In this document: positions 11,806 through 23,329 of the stretch, one piece after another
Layout of the letters: every line of letters begins with the position of its first letter
How positions within the stretch are numbered: position 1 is the first letter of the stretch
Origin: Reticulitermes speratus
Lineage: Eukaryota; Arthropoda; Insecta; Blattodea; Rhinotermitidae
Direction: 5' to 3'
NCBI GenBank assembly: GCA_021186555.1
Contig: JAJKFL010000031.1
Span: 23,385,452 to 23,449,451 of the forward strand
Length of the DNA stretch: 64,000 nt
The notes under the pieces: model-generated
Databases searched by the model: none
Told to the model about the DNA's origin: nothing
The model's input: only the letters and a program-made list of their open reading frames with translations
Made by a program: the position numbers and the translations under genes

Positions 11806-11958
11806 CTAACTTACTGTATTATCCTTCATTGTGGAAGAGTCTTTTGGTTCGGGGGTCCAGTGAAGTGCTGCCATTGTCTGCTGACGAACCAGTGTTAGCA
11901 ATTTGTCATATTGCTGTTGACAAGATGCAATCCATACTATTAAGTCTACCAGACATAC
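11806..11958 (-). CDS. Candidate NICN1 exon 4
   Basis: This open stretch is bounded by AACAG on its upstream side and by ACA/GTAAGT on its downstream side, both in phase 0, so it joins cleanly to exon 3. It would encode about 48 residues, beginning VCLVDLIVWIASCQQQYDKL. If the GTAAGT is not used, translation stops two codons later at TAG (11808-11806), making it the terminal exon. No clear resemblance to the vertebrate nicolin C-terminus is visible, so this could be an insect-specific tail, an alternative exon, or an exon of another gene. Confidence 0.5.
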   Translation of the reverse strand, partial: VCLVDLIVWIASCQQQYDKLLTLVRQQTMAALHWTPEPKDSSTMKDNTVS

Positions 11959-13199
11959 CTGTTTTAGGCTATAATCAGAACACTTTAGAATTAATTTTAA
12001 GTCAGTATTATAAAGAAATAAATAAATATTATGAGGTAAGAAAAAGAAACTGCTTAACAGGTGCTGTTCATTTTTCATAACTTTTAAACCAGTCAATCCG
12101 TTTTACAAACTGCATAGTGGAACAATGGCAGTGAAATCTATCATACTTGCCCACAATTGCCAAATTCCTTACCTTCCTACATTTTTTAAATAATTTATTC
12201 AAATTTTAATAAACACACATAGTGAAAGGTATTGGCACTTCAGTGAGTCAAAATGGAAAGGAAGCACACATGAGCTGTGAGTTACATAATTATGTTCAAC
12301 TAATTCACCTGGTGAGATTTTGACTTCTTCAATGAAATTGGCGTGAATGCATTTTTTTTAATTAGCATCAGCTTGTAGAAGCAGTTTATAAAGAGTGTCA
12401 GTTTTTCAGTATGAAAGTGTTTGTATAGTTAATTCACAAAGGGAAACGAGTCAAAATACATGTATGTACAGTGCTCTTCAAGACACTGTTATCATAGTAA
12501 AAAGTATATATAAAAGAACAGTTAATCATTTACGATACAAAATCCTTGAATGGAAGTCTTTATTCTGTACGTATAATACCCTTTCATCCTGTGTTTCCCA
12601 GTCCTATAATGAGCACTACATTTTTTAATTACATTCAGAAGGCAAGATGAATATATTTTGTAGTTCTTACCTGACAGTGAACTAAGTCAATAATATGAGA
12701 ATGTTGTACTGGACGAGGAACACGACGTGGCAGGTCATGATAAACATTCAGCTCCTCAATGTGGAATGTGCGCCAGACAGGAGAAGGCTGCCTCAATACC
12801 AGACGAAAAGTCAACACATTCTTCCACTCTATGTGACTCTGTAACATAAGCAGTTATCAAAATTATTTCAATGATACATCACATCAAAAACTGTTTCAGT
12901 TTTTCTAAAGATGGAGTGTCTTAATTTGAAGCATTATTATTCTCATTCTACTTTTAAGGCAGTTACTTTAAGTATGTGATTGTAGCACAATAATAACCAT
13001 AAGAGCACTTAACAAATTCTTGGTGCCAGCTAATATAAATCATAATATAAATTGCCAGTCATATGAACTCTGCCTCTCTCTACACAGTCTGCAAACCACA
13101 GGTAAAATACAGGGATAACAGCACTGAGAGAGACAAAGCTTCATGTTCCAAGACTGTGAGTATTAGCATAATGCAGCATTTCTGTTGTATGATATTAGA

Positions 13200-13233
<34 letters not shown>

Positions 13234-14296
13234 TAGTTTTTTTCAGAAACTATTAACTTGAGCACAAATTGAAATATTACCTCTGTGGCTGAAATAGAAA
13301 TGAAGTCATGGCTGCCATTTTCCAGGTGAGGACTTGGCATCAGAACACGGCGAGGAATTGCCACAACCCAATCTCCCACCTGTTCTGTTAACTTCATGCT
13401 GGATCCAGTGCCTTTATTTGTGAGCACAAATATTTTTCCTTGTGGTGCACAAGCATTGTGGCTCATGTTTGTATGTCCTTGTGTCAACAAAACATTATTA
13501 CCACAACTAAAACGAGCCAACAAAGTTATCCACGCAGTGTAGTAGTTGCGGAACACCAGTTCTCCCACCTATATAAAACAAAATTGCACAATAGCTTTTC
13601 CACACTAGAAATCAGAACTTAACACCCTTTATGAATACTGGCTAGCATAATCTGTCATCATATCTTACAAGTTTCTGAAATTCAATTTAAGGAGATGCTA
13701 CACAGAGTTCTCAACTACAAACTTGAGCAATAAAGCTCCACAACCACCACCACCACAGCAACAATACCAACAACAATAACAACACCATCAACAAAGAAAA
13801 CCTCTAACATTACATGATGTGTTGTTGCATATGTTTGAAAGCTATGTAAACTATATGCTCTTGATAAAGGATCATCAATAAATTAGCACAAAGCCAAACA
13901 AAATTCTTTGCTTGCTGTACGATGTTTTTTGTATTGGTTGTGAAAATCAAAATTTGTCTTTTTAAACAAACAGTCTGATGACAGAGGTACAGCTGTGTTT
14001 GTAATAAATGGCCACATTTATGTGTTCTAGGACCTACTTAGTAAAGTTATGTACAGATCTTTCTAAAATTGTGCAACATATAAGCTTACTTGGGATGGTG
14101 CAGAGAATTGCAGATCAAGCACAGAACATCCAGGACTGGCAACTTCTTCCTCATCCAAGCTCACGGCTACTGGTCCCTTCACACTGAATTCTACAGTTTC
14201 ACTTCCACTTCGGCGCGGTCGAGCCCCTGCCAATGTGGATGCCGGAACAGATGCTGATGCATGAACTTGTCGTTTTTCTGAATTTCTCTCTGCCAT
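11806..14296 (-). CDS. NICN1: Nicolin-1 homologue (tubulin polyglutamylase complex subunit), split gene
   Basis: Coding parts on the minus strand are 14296-14090, 13568-13281 and 12838-12671, plus a candidate fourth exon at 11958-11815. Every junction is GT-AG and phase 0. The joined product keeps the signature blocks of vertebrate nicolin-1: VFRNYYTAWITLLARF (family ITFKNYYTAFLSIRV), VLMPSPHLENGSHDFIS (family CLMPDPHSEEGAQEYVS) and RLVLRQPSPVW followed by FHIEELNVY (family LILRQPSPLW, FTVEELQIY). Nicolin-1 is known as a non-catalytic subunit of the TTLL1 tubulin polyglutamylase complex, which adds glutamate chains to tubulin in cilia and neurons. The first three exons encode 221 residues, against about 213 for the human protein, so the fourth exon would make this one longer. 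The human C-terminal block (GRFDVDGCYDLNLLSY) was not found. The assignment is firm; the 3' end of the gene model is not. Confidence 0.88.
12671..12838 (-). CDS. NICN1: NICN1 exon 3
   Basis: The acceptor is TTACAG and the donor is CAG/GTAAGA; 56 residues, phase 0 at both ends. It contains FRLVLRQPSPVWRTFHIEEL, which closely tracks the human LRLILRQPSPLW...VEELQIY block, followed by a proline/arginine segment (DLPRRVPRPVQ). Confidence 0.9.
13203..13232 (+). repeat. (TG)n microsatellite
   Basis: About 15 uninterrupted TG units in the NICN1 intron between exons 2 and 3. Confidence 0.95.
13281..13568 (-). CDS. NICN1: NICN1 exon 2 (core of the nicolin fold)
   Basis: The acceptor is TATAG just before GTGGGAGAA and the donor is GAG/GTAATA. 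The exon encodes 96 residues in phase 0 at both ends. It carries the two best family matches, FRNYYTAWITLLARF near its start and LMPSPHLENGSHDFIS near its end. Seen directly, with no internal stop. A (TG)n tract lies in the following intron. Confidence 0.9.
14090..14296 (-). CDS. NICN1: NICN1 exon 1 with start codon
   Basis: The ATG (minus strand, 14296-14294) lies in a favourable AGAATGG context. The exon encodes 69 residues ending LQFSAPSQ, then a GTAAGC donor in phase 0. The first 35 or so residues are rich in Ser, Ala and Arg and look disordered; the conserved part begins near VEFSVKGPVAVSLDEEE. A LINE fossil begins about 100 bp upstream of this ATG, so any 5' UTR is either very short or interrupted by an intron. 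Confidence 0.85.
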
Positions 14297-14369
14297 TCTG
14301 ACTATGGATGCAATTCAGGCCAAGTGTATTTGTGTTTTACTTCCTGCTTTAGCGTATACCTTCTAGAGA

Positions 14370-15360
14370 GTTCAAGAAAAACGAGGGATTGAAATTGAAT
14401 GGGACACATCAGCTTCTGGTCTATGCTGATTATGTTAATTTATTGGGTGATAACACGAACACCATAAGGAAAAACAAGGAAGTTTTGTAGTCAATAGTAA
14501 TGCCTAGAAGTAAATAAGATTTCTCAGGAAACCAAGTATGTAGTCAATAGAATGTAGGACACAGTGACAACATAAAAACAGATAATAAATCCTTTGAAAA
14601 TGTAGCAAAGTTCAAATATTTGGGAAAGACATTAACAAAACAAACTGCATGTACAAAGAAAGCAAGTGCAGATTAAATTCGGGGAAAGCTTGCTACCTTA
14701 CAGTTCGGAATATTTTGTTGTACCATTTGCCATCTGAAAACCTAAAAAGTAAACTTTGCAGAATTATAATATTCACCGTTGCTTATGGGTGTAACACTTG
14801 GTGTCACACTAAATGAAGAAAACGGCTGAGGGTGCTCCAGAACAGGGTGCCAAGGAAGATATTTGGAACTAGACGGGATGAAGTACCAGAAAGCTGGAGA
14901 AATTTGCATATTGAGGAGCTCATGATCTTTCCTTTTCACCAAACACAGAGTGTGGCAGGAAGTGCTAACACATTTTATATTTTCAAAATACACAAATGTG
15001 CACTGACCACCCTTACATCTTGGACTGGCATGCCATCTATAGACAACACTCCAATAATCTCTTTTGACCTTACCAAATGGTGGAAGCATTAAAATTTAAA
15101 CTCACAACAATTATGACATTTTAAAATGTGTCAGTACTTCCTGCCGCATTCTGTATAATTTGGGTGATCAAATCAAGGAGGATGATATGGGAGGTCAAGT
15201 GGCATGCATAGGGCAGAAAGTAAAGGTATACAGGGTTTTGGTGGGAAAACCTGAAAGAAAGAAACCACTTAGAAGCCGTAAGCGTAGATGGGAGGTTAAT
15301 ATTAAAATTGATGTTATAGAAACTGACTGGGAGAGGGTGGACTGGATTTATATGGCAGGA
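14370..15360 (+). mobile_element. LINE pol fossil with reverse-transcriptase YADD region, split by a MITE
   Basis: The longest LINE copy here. It includes the RT catalytic box read as LLVYADYVNLLGD (second Asp of YADD changed to Tyr), the FKYLGKTLTKQ block, GCNTW, and VPRKIFGTRRDEV. It resumes after a 210-bp MITE with IRLGDQIKEDDMGGQ-like and KKPLRSRKRRWEVNIKIDVI segments. Several stops; inactive. It sits antisense to, and just upstream of, NICN1. Confidence 0.75.
14945..15154. mobile_element. MITE nested in the LINE fossil
   Basis: Terminal inverted repeats of about 33 bp: left ACAGAGTGTGGCAGGAAGTG..., right (reverse) ACAGAATGCGGCAGGAAGTA..., both continuing into ACACATTTTA. The LINE coding sequence is interrupted exactly here (CACCAAA before, TAATTTGGGTGATC after). 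No transposase. The superfamily is not determined. Confidence 0.7.
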
Positions 15361-17189
15361 GCATGCTCCATGGAAACAGTTATCTCCTGCACTTTATATT
15401 GAAATATTTGTTCTGTTGAACTTTTATGTGTGTACAAGGTTTCGGGTATTAATTCCAGCTCACAGAGCCTAAAAATATTTAGCCTCGACACTTTGGAAAC
15501 ACTGCACATAAGAAACATACTTGTAAGCCCAATATTTTCGATGACTATGAGCATCTCACCACCGTTATAAATCACTAAATCTCCGAAATTATTTAGAGGT
15601 TTAATACTGTTTGGGGGAACAGAAAACTACCCTCTAAACATAGATTAGCCTGACAAATCGTGGTTTAAATATGAAGAGTAAGACTAGAGTGTCTTCAGAC
15701 GGAACGTAGCTTAGTAGTGTTTAACTTCCGCGAACTTTGAATATAGAGGGGCAAATTGTTCTAAATTCCAGAAATAAATAAGAGTACACAAATCGACATG
15801 GCTAAACACAGAAATGCGTCGGTATTCACTGCAAACAAACCACATGCAAAAATGTTTTATTTATAAACATAGACAATAGGTGATGCAGATCTTACGCTTT
15901 TGTCGTTAAATAACATAAAAAAAGACAGCAATCTTCGGAGTGGGGTGTACAGATATTCTAGAGCTGTTCTTTGCTCTAAAACGCCCCTTCTATTTCTGTC
16001 TTGCACGTGGTGAAAGCGATTTGAATGTCACTGGCGAAATTTGCAGTACGGGGCAATATCTACTGCGCAGCATAGCGATACAGCACTGAACAATCCTGTT
16101 TTTTTTTTTCCTGCAGATTCAAAGGTGGGATAGGAAAACAAATATCCTGACTGGAGCGTTTGTTGTTTTCGTAGTCTGTACAATCAAGTGTTGAAACAGC
16201 ACCTTAAAATGCGCCTTGGCTTCTTCCGCCTGCTTCCCTATTTACACGTATTATCTACATTATCTACCACTCGATGCTACAAAACCTATGCAGAAGAAAA
16301 AGCGCTATTAAAGAACTCTATAATGAATAAATAAGAAAAAACTTTACACGCCGATATGTAACACTTTCATTTAAGCGCGGAAGACAATGCATATCTAAAA
16401 TGAAGTAGGCCAAAGTACAGAGCGTGTTAGCCAGAATTTGAATAGATTGCAGCAGCCTAGAGAACCTCAATATATCGGAATCTCTATTTCCTCAGAAATA
16501 ATACGGTTGGTTAAAGGATTTTTAGGCAGCTAATATACAATTATTATTTGCACCTTTAGCAGATTAAATCAAACTAAACTTACAATAGCTTAATCTAAAC
16601 GTTGGAAAATCAATTTCCTTGGTGCCAAATGAAATGGTTATACCGCAATGACTGTCTACATAATTTCGTTTGTAACAAATTCATTCACCATGTGAGAATT
16701 GAAATGAAGGCAGTATATGCTTTAAATGGCACAGATGGTACCTTCCCTTTCGACGCTTTACATTAAACTTGCAGAAATCCTATCAGCGATCTATCTGAAC
16801 TGATCGTGATTAGCCCAGCGAGGTTGTCAGCTCAGTGCATGGTCCAGAGGTTGACATATGCCGTGTAAAAAATGGGCCTGAGAGAATTACGAACTAGATG
16901 TAAAACATATTATTCATGTTATCTTACCTATGATAACAGTTACTCACTCCCAACATTTACGTCATGTCTTCTTACGTCATGTCTTTCTTCAACGATGAAA
17001 AAGACACTTTAAAAATCATGTTACTGCCACCTGCAATGCTGTTCCAATAACATCAACTACTGTTACGTAATTTTATGCTAAAATGTTGTTTCTTTAATGT
17101 TTCCACATTTCTGGTTACTTTTCGATTCCACAGCGTGCACAACATGTCAACAGGTTGTCATAGCAACTCGGTACGCGTGCGCAGACTCT
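15361..17189. other. Unassigned region upstream of NICN1
   Basis: 15361-15575 contains an antisense repeat reading ELELIPETLYTHKSSTEQIF, similar in its ELxPETLY block to the family B foldback elements (ELVPETLYSNELMRL), so it may be a further decayed relative. The rest is AT-rich with slightly more CpG near 15950-16080, where a NICN1 promoter could lie. Nothing else was recognised. Confidence 0.5.
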
Positions 17190-17380
17190 TCTACCCCCAT
17201 GGGTGCACCCAAGGGCGGGGGGGGGGGGGGGGGCTGGAGCACGGCAGCCCCCCAAAACTGAAATTTAAAACCACAGATACTACAATATCTACAAAATGTT
17301 TTTAAATTTCGGTTTTGGGGGGTTTGAGGGGGCTGCAGCCCGCCAGGCACCCCCCCCCCTCGGGTGCGCCCCTGTTTACA
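17190..17380. mobile_element. MITE-like inverted repeat with poly-G/poly-C termini
   Basis: The left end GGGTGCACCCAAGGGCGGGG and the right end CTCGGGTGCGCCCCTG are inverted matches, continuing inward through CTGGAGCACGGCAGCCCCCC and its partner GGGGGGCTGCAGCCCGCCAG-like segment and through CCAAAACTGAAATTTAAA / TTTAAATTTCGGTTTTGG. It sits in AT-rich DNA, so its GC-rich ends stand out. A possible decayed relative spans 48330-48770. Confidence 0.6.
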
Positions 17381-18382
17381 GCTACATTTGGGCTGCCTTT
17401 AGGCCGACATGGATCTGTTGACACTTGGGCCATGGAAAAGTGGCCAAAGCTAACCCTGCTGTGCCACTGTAACTATGCCTGGACTAACGCAATTCAGCTT
17501 CAGCTCAATGGTTGACCATAGTAACACAATTTTCAAACCTTGCATCAAAAACAGGATGATTAGTATAAATTTTCATATATCTATAATCCTTAAAAATACA
17601 AAATATTGATTCCTAGTTCCAAACCCTCCACATTATCATATTATAAATAAGCTACTCTGAATTTTGCAACATAATTGAATTTTTATTTATCATTTATGAA
17701 GCTACTTCGATCTGCCCACCAACATTTGGAAGCATGGTGCCCAAATATGGACAGTTTATAGAAGAAGGATGCCAAAATATGGAAGAGGCCCTTCTACACC
17801 CCACAATGCACTAATTTGTTACCGTATCACTAAAGTGCATGACTTGACTTGGGAAGCACCCTTTAATCTCACTTCATTAATGTGACTGAGATTTCTTGTG
17901 GTACTGCTCAGTTTCTACAACAAATTGGGAATTCTAAAATAGGCCACGAACACTTCCTACCATACTTAGCAGAAGTCATTCATAACCATCTCACTGTTAA
18001 TTAAAGTATGATCAACAGAATCAAGAAAAATTACTGGATGTCTTAACAGCAGTTTCAGTCATGAGTCATGAAAGTGACCAACCCACATTACAAACAAAAC
18101 AACACAACTGTTACAACAAGTTCTGAACATGACAGCGTGTGAAAGCAGTTCAGAATATTTTCATTTTCACAGGGACAAGCAGTAAAGAACCAGCAGGTTC
18201 CATAAAAGGCAGGGGATTTCTGAACTACCTGAGGAACAATTAGCTTCTCAAGAAGGATTCTGTTCCATGGAGCCTGTTAGTCAGGAAGAGTTTTGCCCTA
18301 GCACATCAATAAAATTAAAGAGTACGGAGGAGGAAGGTAATATGTGGTACAAATGTTGCAGTATATGTGACATACTTGAACA

Positions 18383-18556
18383 CTGAGAGCTACACTCTTT
18401 TGGGATTTTATGCAACATAGAATGATAGTTTCTTACCAATGTTTCGAGACAATCTATCGGTTCCAAAAAGTCAGTAAGAAACTATCATTCTATGCTGCGT
18501 AAAATCCCAAAAGGATGCAGATCTCATTTTCACCATGACGGAAGCCTGAAATCATG
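18383..18556 (+). mobile_element. Foldback element, family C, 174 bp, 12-bp direct repeats
   Basis: Arms of about 50 nt (ending GATAGTTTCTTAC and starting GTAAGAAACTATC) surround a spacer with the degenerate antisense GAAAC core (TGTTTCGAGACAATC). A tail with GCCTGAAATCATG follows. CATACTTGAACA flanks it at 18371-18382 and 18557-18568. Confidence 0.7.
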
Positions 18557-21504
18557 CATACTTGAACATTATTTAAACATGTATGAAATGTCTGCAACAC
18601 ACTACTTACATCTTACGTTTTATAACCACAAACTTCTTACATAGCAAAATAGAGCTTCATGTAGTAAAAGGAGAAGACTGCTGTGCAGTTTTTAACCTAG
18701 AAGGAAAACATTTAGCAAAAGTTCTATTTATTATGATAACAGGGTAAATACCTGTCATGAAAAATTATTACAGAAGCTTCAGAAAGGAAACATGTAAGCA
18801 CAATATATGTGTACTTTATAAGACAATGGATAAGGAGGAAAGGAAAGACCCAAACATTTGGCCTCCTTGATCATCCAATTTGTAGTCTTCTTCAGGCCTT
18901 ATTTAAGAGTGCTATGTATAGATGTACTTGGCAGGTGGTCAATCTAGATGAACTGTAACAGCATATAGCTGCAGCTGCAAAAACAAAATTCCTGAGATGT
19001 GGACATGTGTACAGAATAAATCATTTTTGGGATGACTGTCTCTCATGTCACAAAAGGAGTGCACATAAAAAGTTACTGATAAAAGATTTTGGTAATTTAC
19101 AGGGAGACTGTAAAGTAAATACATAATGTTAAATGCCTGTATCTAATAAATGAAATGCTATATTGCTAAAATTACTGCACCACTTTAATGTCCACACATT
19201 AACATTTAATGTGAGATTTCCATATAGGCCCCAGCATTCTGCACACACATCTGAACCTCAAAGACCCAGACTCAACACTGTTCCTTACAAAGTTGAGAGG
19301 AACAGCAACAAAAGTATCTCCAATTTATTGTTCCAGTTCATTAATGTTCTCATTTTTGACTGGTAAACTTCCTCTCTGGCCCAACCCCCCAAAAAGGAAT
19401 CACATGGAGTAAGATTTGGACTTCACAGAGGCAATCCTGATGGTCCTTGACACCAAATCCACCAACCAGAATAGCTGTTAACAAACATGACTGAAAAGTA
19501 AATACATAATCTGAAATGGCTGGTATCTCCTACGTGGAATGCTACATTACTATGATTAGCACACCATTTTAAAGCTATAGACCATAATTTTATGACAAAT
19601 ACAATATGTATTTACTTTCAAATCAGCCTGTACATTTCAAAGGTTTGTTTTTTTTTCAAAATGTACGTGTAGTGATGAAGAAAATATAACCTTCTAAAAT
19701 ATCGTAGGGAAACTTGCACTTTTAGTGAAATAGTTCCAGTGTCCTTGCTGTTTCTTAATCTTTTTCAGTAACTAGTTTGAAGACTGAATAAACAGTCCTA
19801 CTTGACTTGACAAGTTATAATTCCTTACACTTATCACCATCAAATACTGTGACGGTGAACAATGTGAAATAATTTGTACTGCAAAACAATTAGGAACAGT
19901 CCATGGGAAAAAGAACATGGAAATTTACAGGCACTTCATCAATGAACATGGAAAAATGGTGCCAGGTCAATACTGCATATTTGGAAGTGAAAACAGTATC
20001 AGTCTTGCTAAACCTAGCCTCCCATTATCTCCTCAATCATTGGTGCACATGATACACCACCTTAGCGTGCGCAATCAGACCTTTAGTGTCAGCACGTGCT
20101 TTAATCATGCTGTTCATATCCATTACACTGTACAAGCCAAGTGTTCTATTGTTCAATTGTTGAGAAAAAAATGATCAGTCTGAAGAAAACAAAACTGACA
20201 GATGGGAAACCATGCTGGACTGCAGCCATTCTGCATAAGACATACCTGACTCTAGTACAGAACTACATCACCCTTATTTTCATTTCACGCGATATGTTGG
20301 CCACTAGTTGTCTTGTGATCATCATTTACCAGTATGACACATCAGTTGGAAGTCACTTTTAATTTCAGCCAGCCACCAAGGGACACCTGTGAATACCAGC
20401 TTCTTAATTGTGTTCCTACTCTAAAGGAACATACTGAAAATATCTTCTTACTCAAAACATATGAAAACATGAAAGTTTATTTCTTATTATTTCTTCATTA
20501 CAACCAGTCATGTGTTGAAGCACTTAGGTGGACAGACCTGGCCTCTGCTGTATACTTAACTGGGTTCATTTCCATTATTGTAATTACATTTTGGAATATA
20601 ATATTTAAAAGGCACAGCCTTTTAGGACAGTTCAAGTGATGTTTAACAGGTAAGGACAAGCACTGCAGCTCCAGTCTACGAAATGCTGTACGATTCAATA
20701 ATGGGACCACATCAAAAATTGGTCCACTGACACTATTACACATTTAATGCAATCCTTCACAAACTGTAAAGTACTGATGACTCATGTTGCATACTAAGGT
20801 CTTTGTTGGTAGATATGACTAGACAAGAATACAATCATATTGTAACAAAACCAATTTACAGATGAGTATATTTACTTAGTGATTAATATCATGGAAATGA
20901 GTTATGCCTTAACCTTATTACAGCATTAAAATTGTGGATTGAAGATATGCTTTCAGGTTTCTTTTGATTGTTTACTCCTTGAAGCATTAAAGTACACCTG
21001 TCCATTCACTCTGGAAATGCACTAGACAGGATGTTCATGCATGCAAACTAGGCCCACATCCATGAAATAGACCAAATTAACAGAACAAATACAATATAGG
21101 CATGGACTGAAAAACTGAAATGACACACACCCAAAGTGCAAATGTATGAAATTACTATAAGTATCAGAACTGAAGGACAGCTTATATCTTTATTTATATG
21201 GCATGATGCTGTCTTATCAAAACACTTGACACTATATAGTGTGGGCTAATGGTAGTGTTACTAAATATAGAGAAAATCATTGAGACATAAATCATATCAA
21301 TTGTCCCAGCAAGAATAAATTCTCTGGCACCCACCAGAATGATGAATCTTAGATATCAGTGACATTCCTACTGCCATGCATAATTGTTCAGTGTACTTGG
21401 ACCTCCTTCTTTAATATTTTAAAGATATCGGAATTTAAATATATTATTTCTCATTGGAACAATTGACATAATCCATGTAATCGCATCTCTTGAAACTTCA
21501 ATAT

Positions 21505-21690
21505 TTTCTGAAGACTACTGTCTTCTGGGGCTTGACACCATGTAGTTTGGTAGAAATTTACCAACGTTTCAGAAAAATCTACTGCTTCCATTTCCATGGT
21601 AGAAGCAATAGGTTCCTCTGACATGTTGGTAGATATCTACAAGACTAAATGGCATCACATCCCAGAAGACTTCAGAGTCACTGCCATGAG
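21505..21690. repeat. Hairpin repeat, family D
   Basis: Inverted arms run from GTCTTCTGGGGCTTGACACC to GGTAGAAATTTACCAAC and back through GTTGGTAGATATCTAC to CCCAGAAGACTT. The centre keeps GTTTCAGA and a stem-like segment but no CTGANGA box. Related, poorer copies sit near 31365-31465 and 46330-46480, and a weak one near 48790-48910. Confidence 0.5.
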
Positions 21691-22959
21691 AACCTCAAAT
21701 CTATCAGCATGACCCAGCATTTACGAGCTTCATCCTAGCAGTGCGAGAGCTGTGTCATTAATTCAGACTTCTACATTATTCATGGTGGATGCACGTTTTC
21801 CCTACAATTTCAGAATGAACATTTATAAACAGTTCTGAAAAGCCATAAAATTTAAAGACCTTATATAGCAGACCCACTAAGTAATCCTAATGTGTTTTAA
21901 TTCGTCTCTAGATGCATATCTCAGATGATGTGAAAACGTAACACCCACAATGCATAGAAGCCCACCTGCATAAATTCTTTGTAAAAAGTATAATACGTGC
22001 TGCCTCCATAAATTTCAGGCCACTTTAAGCACTGTAATCATAAAAAGAAAAGTATATAATACCTTTCAATGTAATTTCATATGTGCAACACCCATATAAA
22101 AATGAACATTATTAACAGCTGTGTTACTAAATCTGAAGTGTAATCATACACAGAATCACCATAAAACAGCTTGAAACCAGCTTTGTACTCAGTTTCATCT
22201 TTATGATATTTACAGCTCAACCACCTACAGCATCTGCCATGCAAGCAGGATGGTAGAGCAACAATCAACCATCAAGGTGCTAGGAAAAGTAATAATTTCC
22301 TGCATTATATTTATAATTATTGTGATAGTACTCTTAACAATTTTCCTAATAAAATGACCACATTTTCAGATTATTTGAGGTGGGACAGGCTATTTTAAGC
22401 TATTCCTATGAAATATGAATTAAAAATGTAAGCAGAGGGCAACATGATAGATATGATAAAAAGTATCTGAGAGGATTTCTGATTCAGAATATCCATGAAA
22501 CTGTCATTCAGATTGAAGCAGTTTGTACACTGTGATCATCTGCTATGCCTAAAGACTGTCCTGGCCAAATAAGGACTTATGGCCATCTTAATTTCATAAA
22601 GTTGTAAGTATGAAATATAGACTGTTTTCATACACTATTTTATAATATTGTATGGACCCAGTATGATTAGGGCTGACATGCCACAATTTTGCTACAAATC
22701 ATCAACAACCATTTCACAAATAACATCATCGTTGTGCTGAGATACAAAAAAATACTGAAAATAAGAAAACAGTTACTACTGACACACTGAAATATTGAAA
22801 ATATCAAAACATCACACTCGTATTATTATACATGAGACCATTAAAAGTAAATTACAGAAAGGAGACAGGAAGCAGAAGATATTACAAGCCTGTCTTTTGG
22901 GTAGACAAATTCAGCTACAATTTGAATAGTAAAAGGCATATGTAAATGTGATTGTATAC

Positions 22960-23000
22960 ATATATATATATATATATTATATATATATATATATATATAT
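22960..23000 (+). repeat. (TA)n microsatellite
   Basis: Alternating TA with one break, self-complementary and likely to form a cruciform. Confidence 0.9.
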
Positions 23001-23329
23001 GCATATGTCTACATAAATGTATGCATGTAATGTATTTTAGAGTACAAATACAAAATTGTTTATAGCAATAATAAACTTAAATTAGTTGACTTCAAAAATA
23101 AATTTCCTGGCCTAACATGTCTTCTCTGTATTGTAGTCACTGATTCATGCAATACACCCATCAGGAAAACATCAGTATTAAAAAAAGTTCCAAAAACCTA
23201 AATGAAAAAGTAATAGGTTTTTTTTGCAGAGGTTAAATATTTCAACTGACAGGTGTTCAACCTGTTATGACATCCAGCTTTTATGGAAGCCAAATGTTCA
23301 TCAGTGCATTCATCAAATATGCTAATTCA

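Larger units (their letters stand above)
18570..23329. other. Unassigned intergenic region
   Basis: Apart from the hairpin at 21505-21690 and the TA tract at 22960, I see no supported gene or repeat. Open frames are short and unlike any known protein. Confidence 0.6.

Noticed and set aside
11829-12080. Plus-strand 83-codon frame opposite the NICN1 candidate exon
   Set aside because: It is the shadow of the minus-strand exon, whose splice sites are better.
21565-21620. Family D hairpin centres as hammerheads
   Set aside because: They keep GAAAC and GTTGGTA but no CTGANGA box, so I list them only as hairpin repeats.
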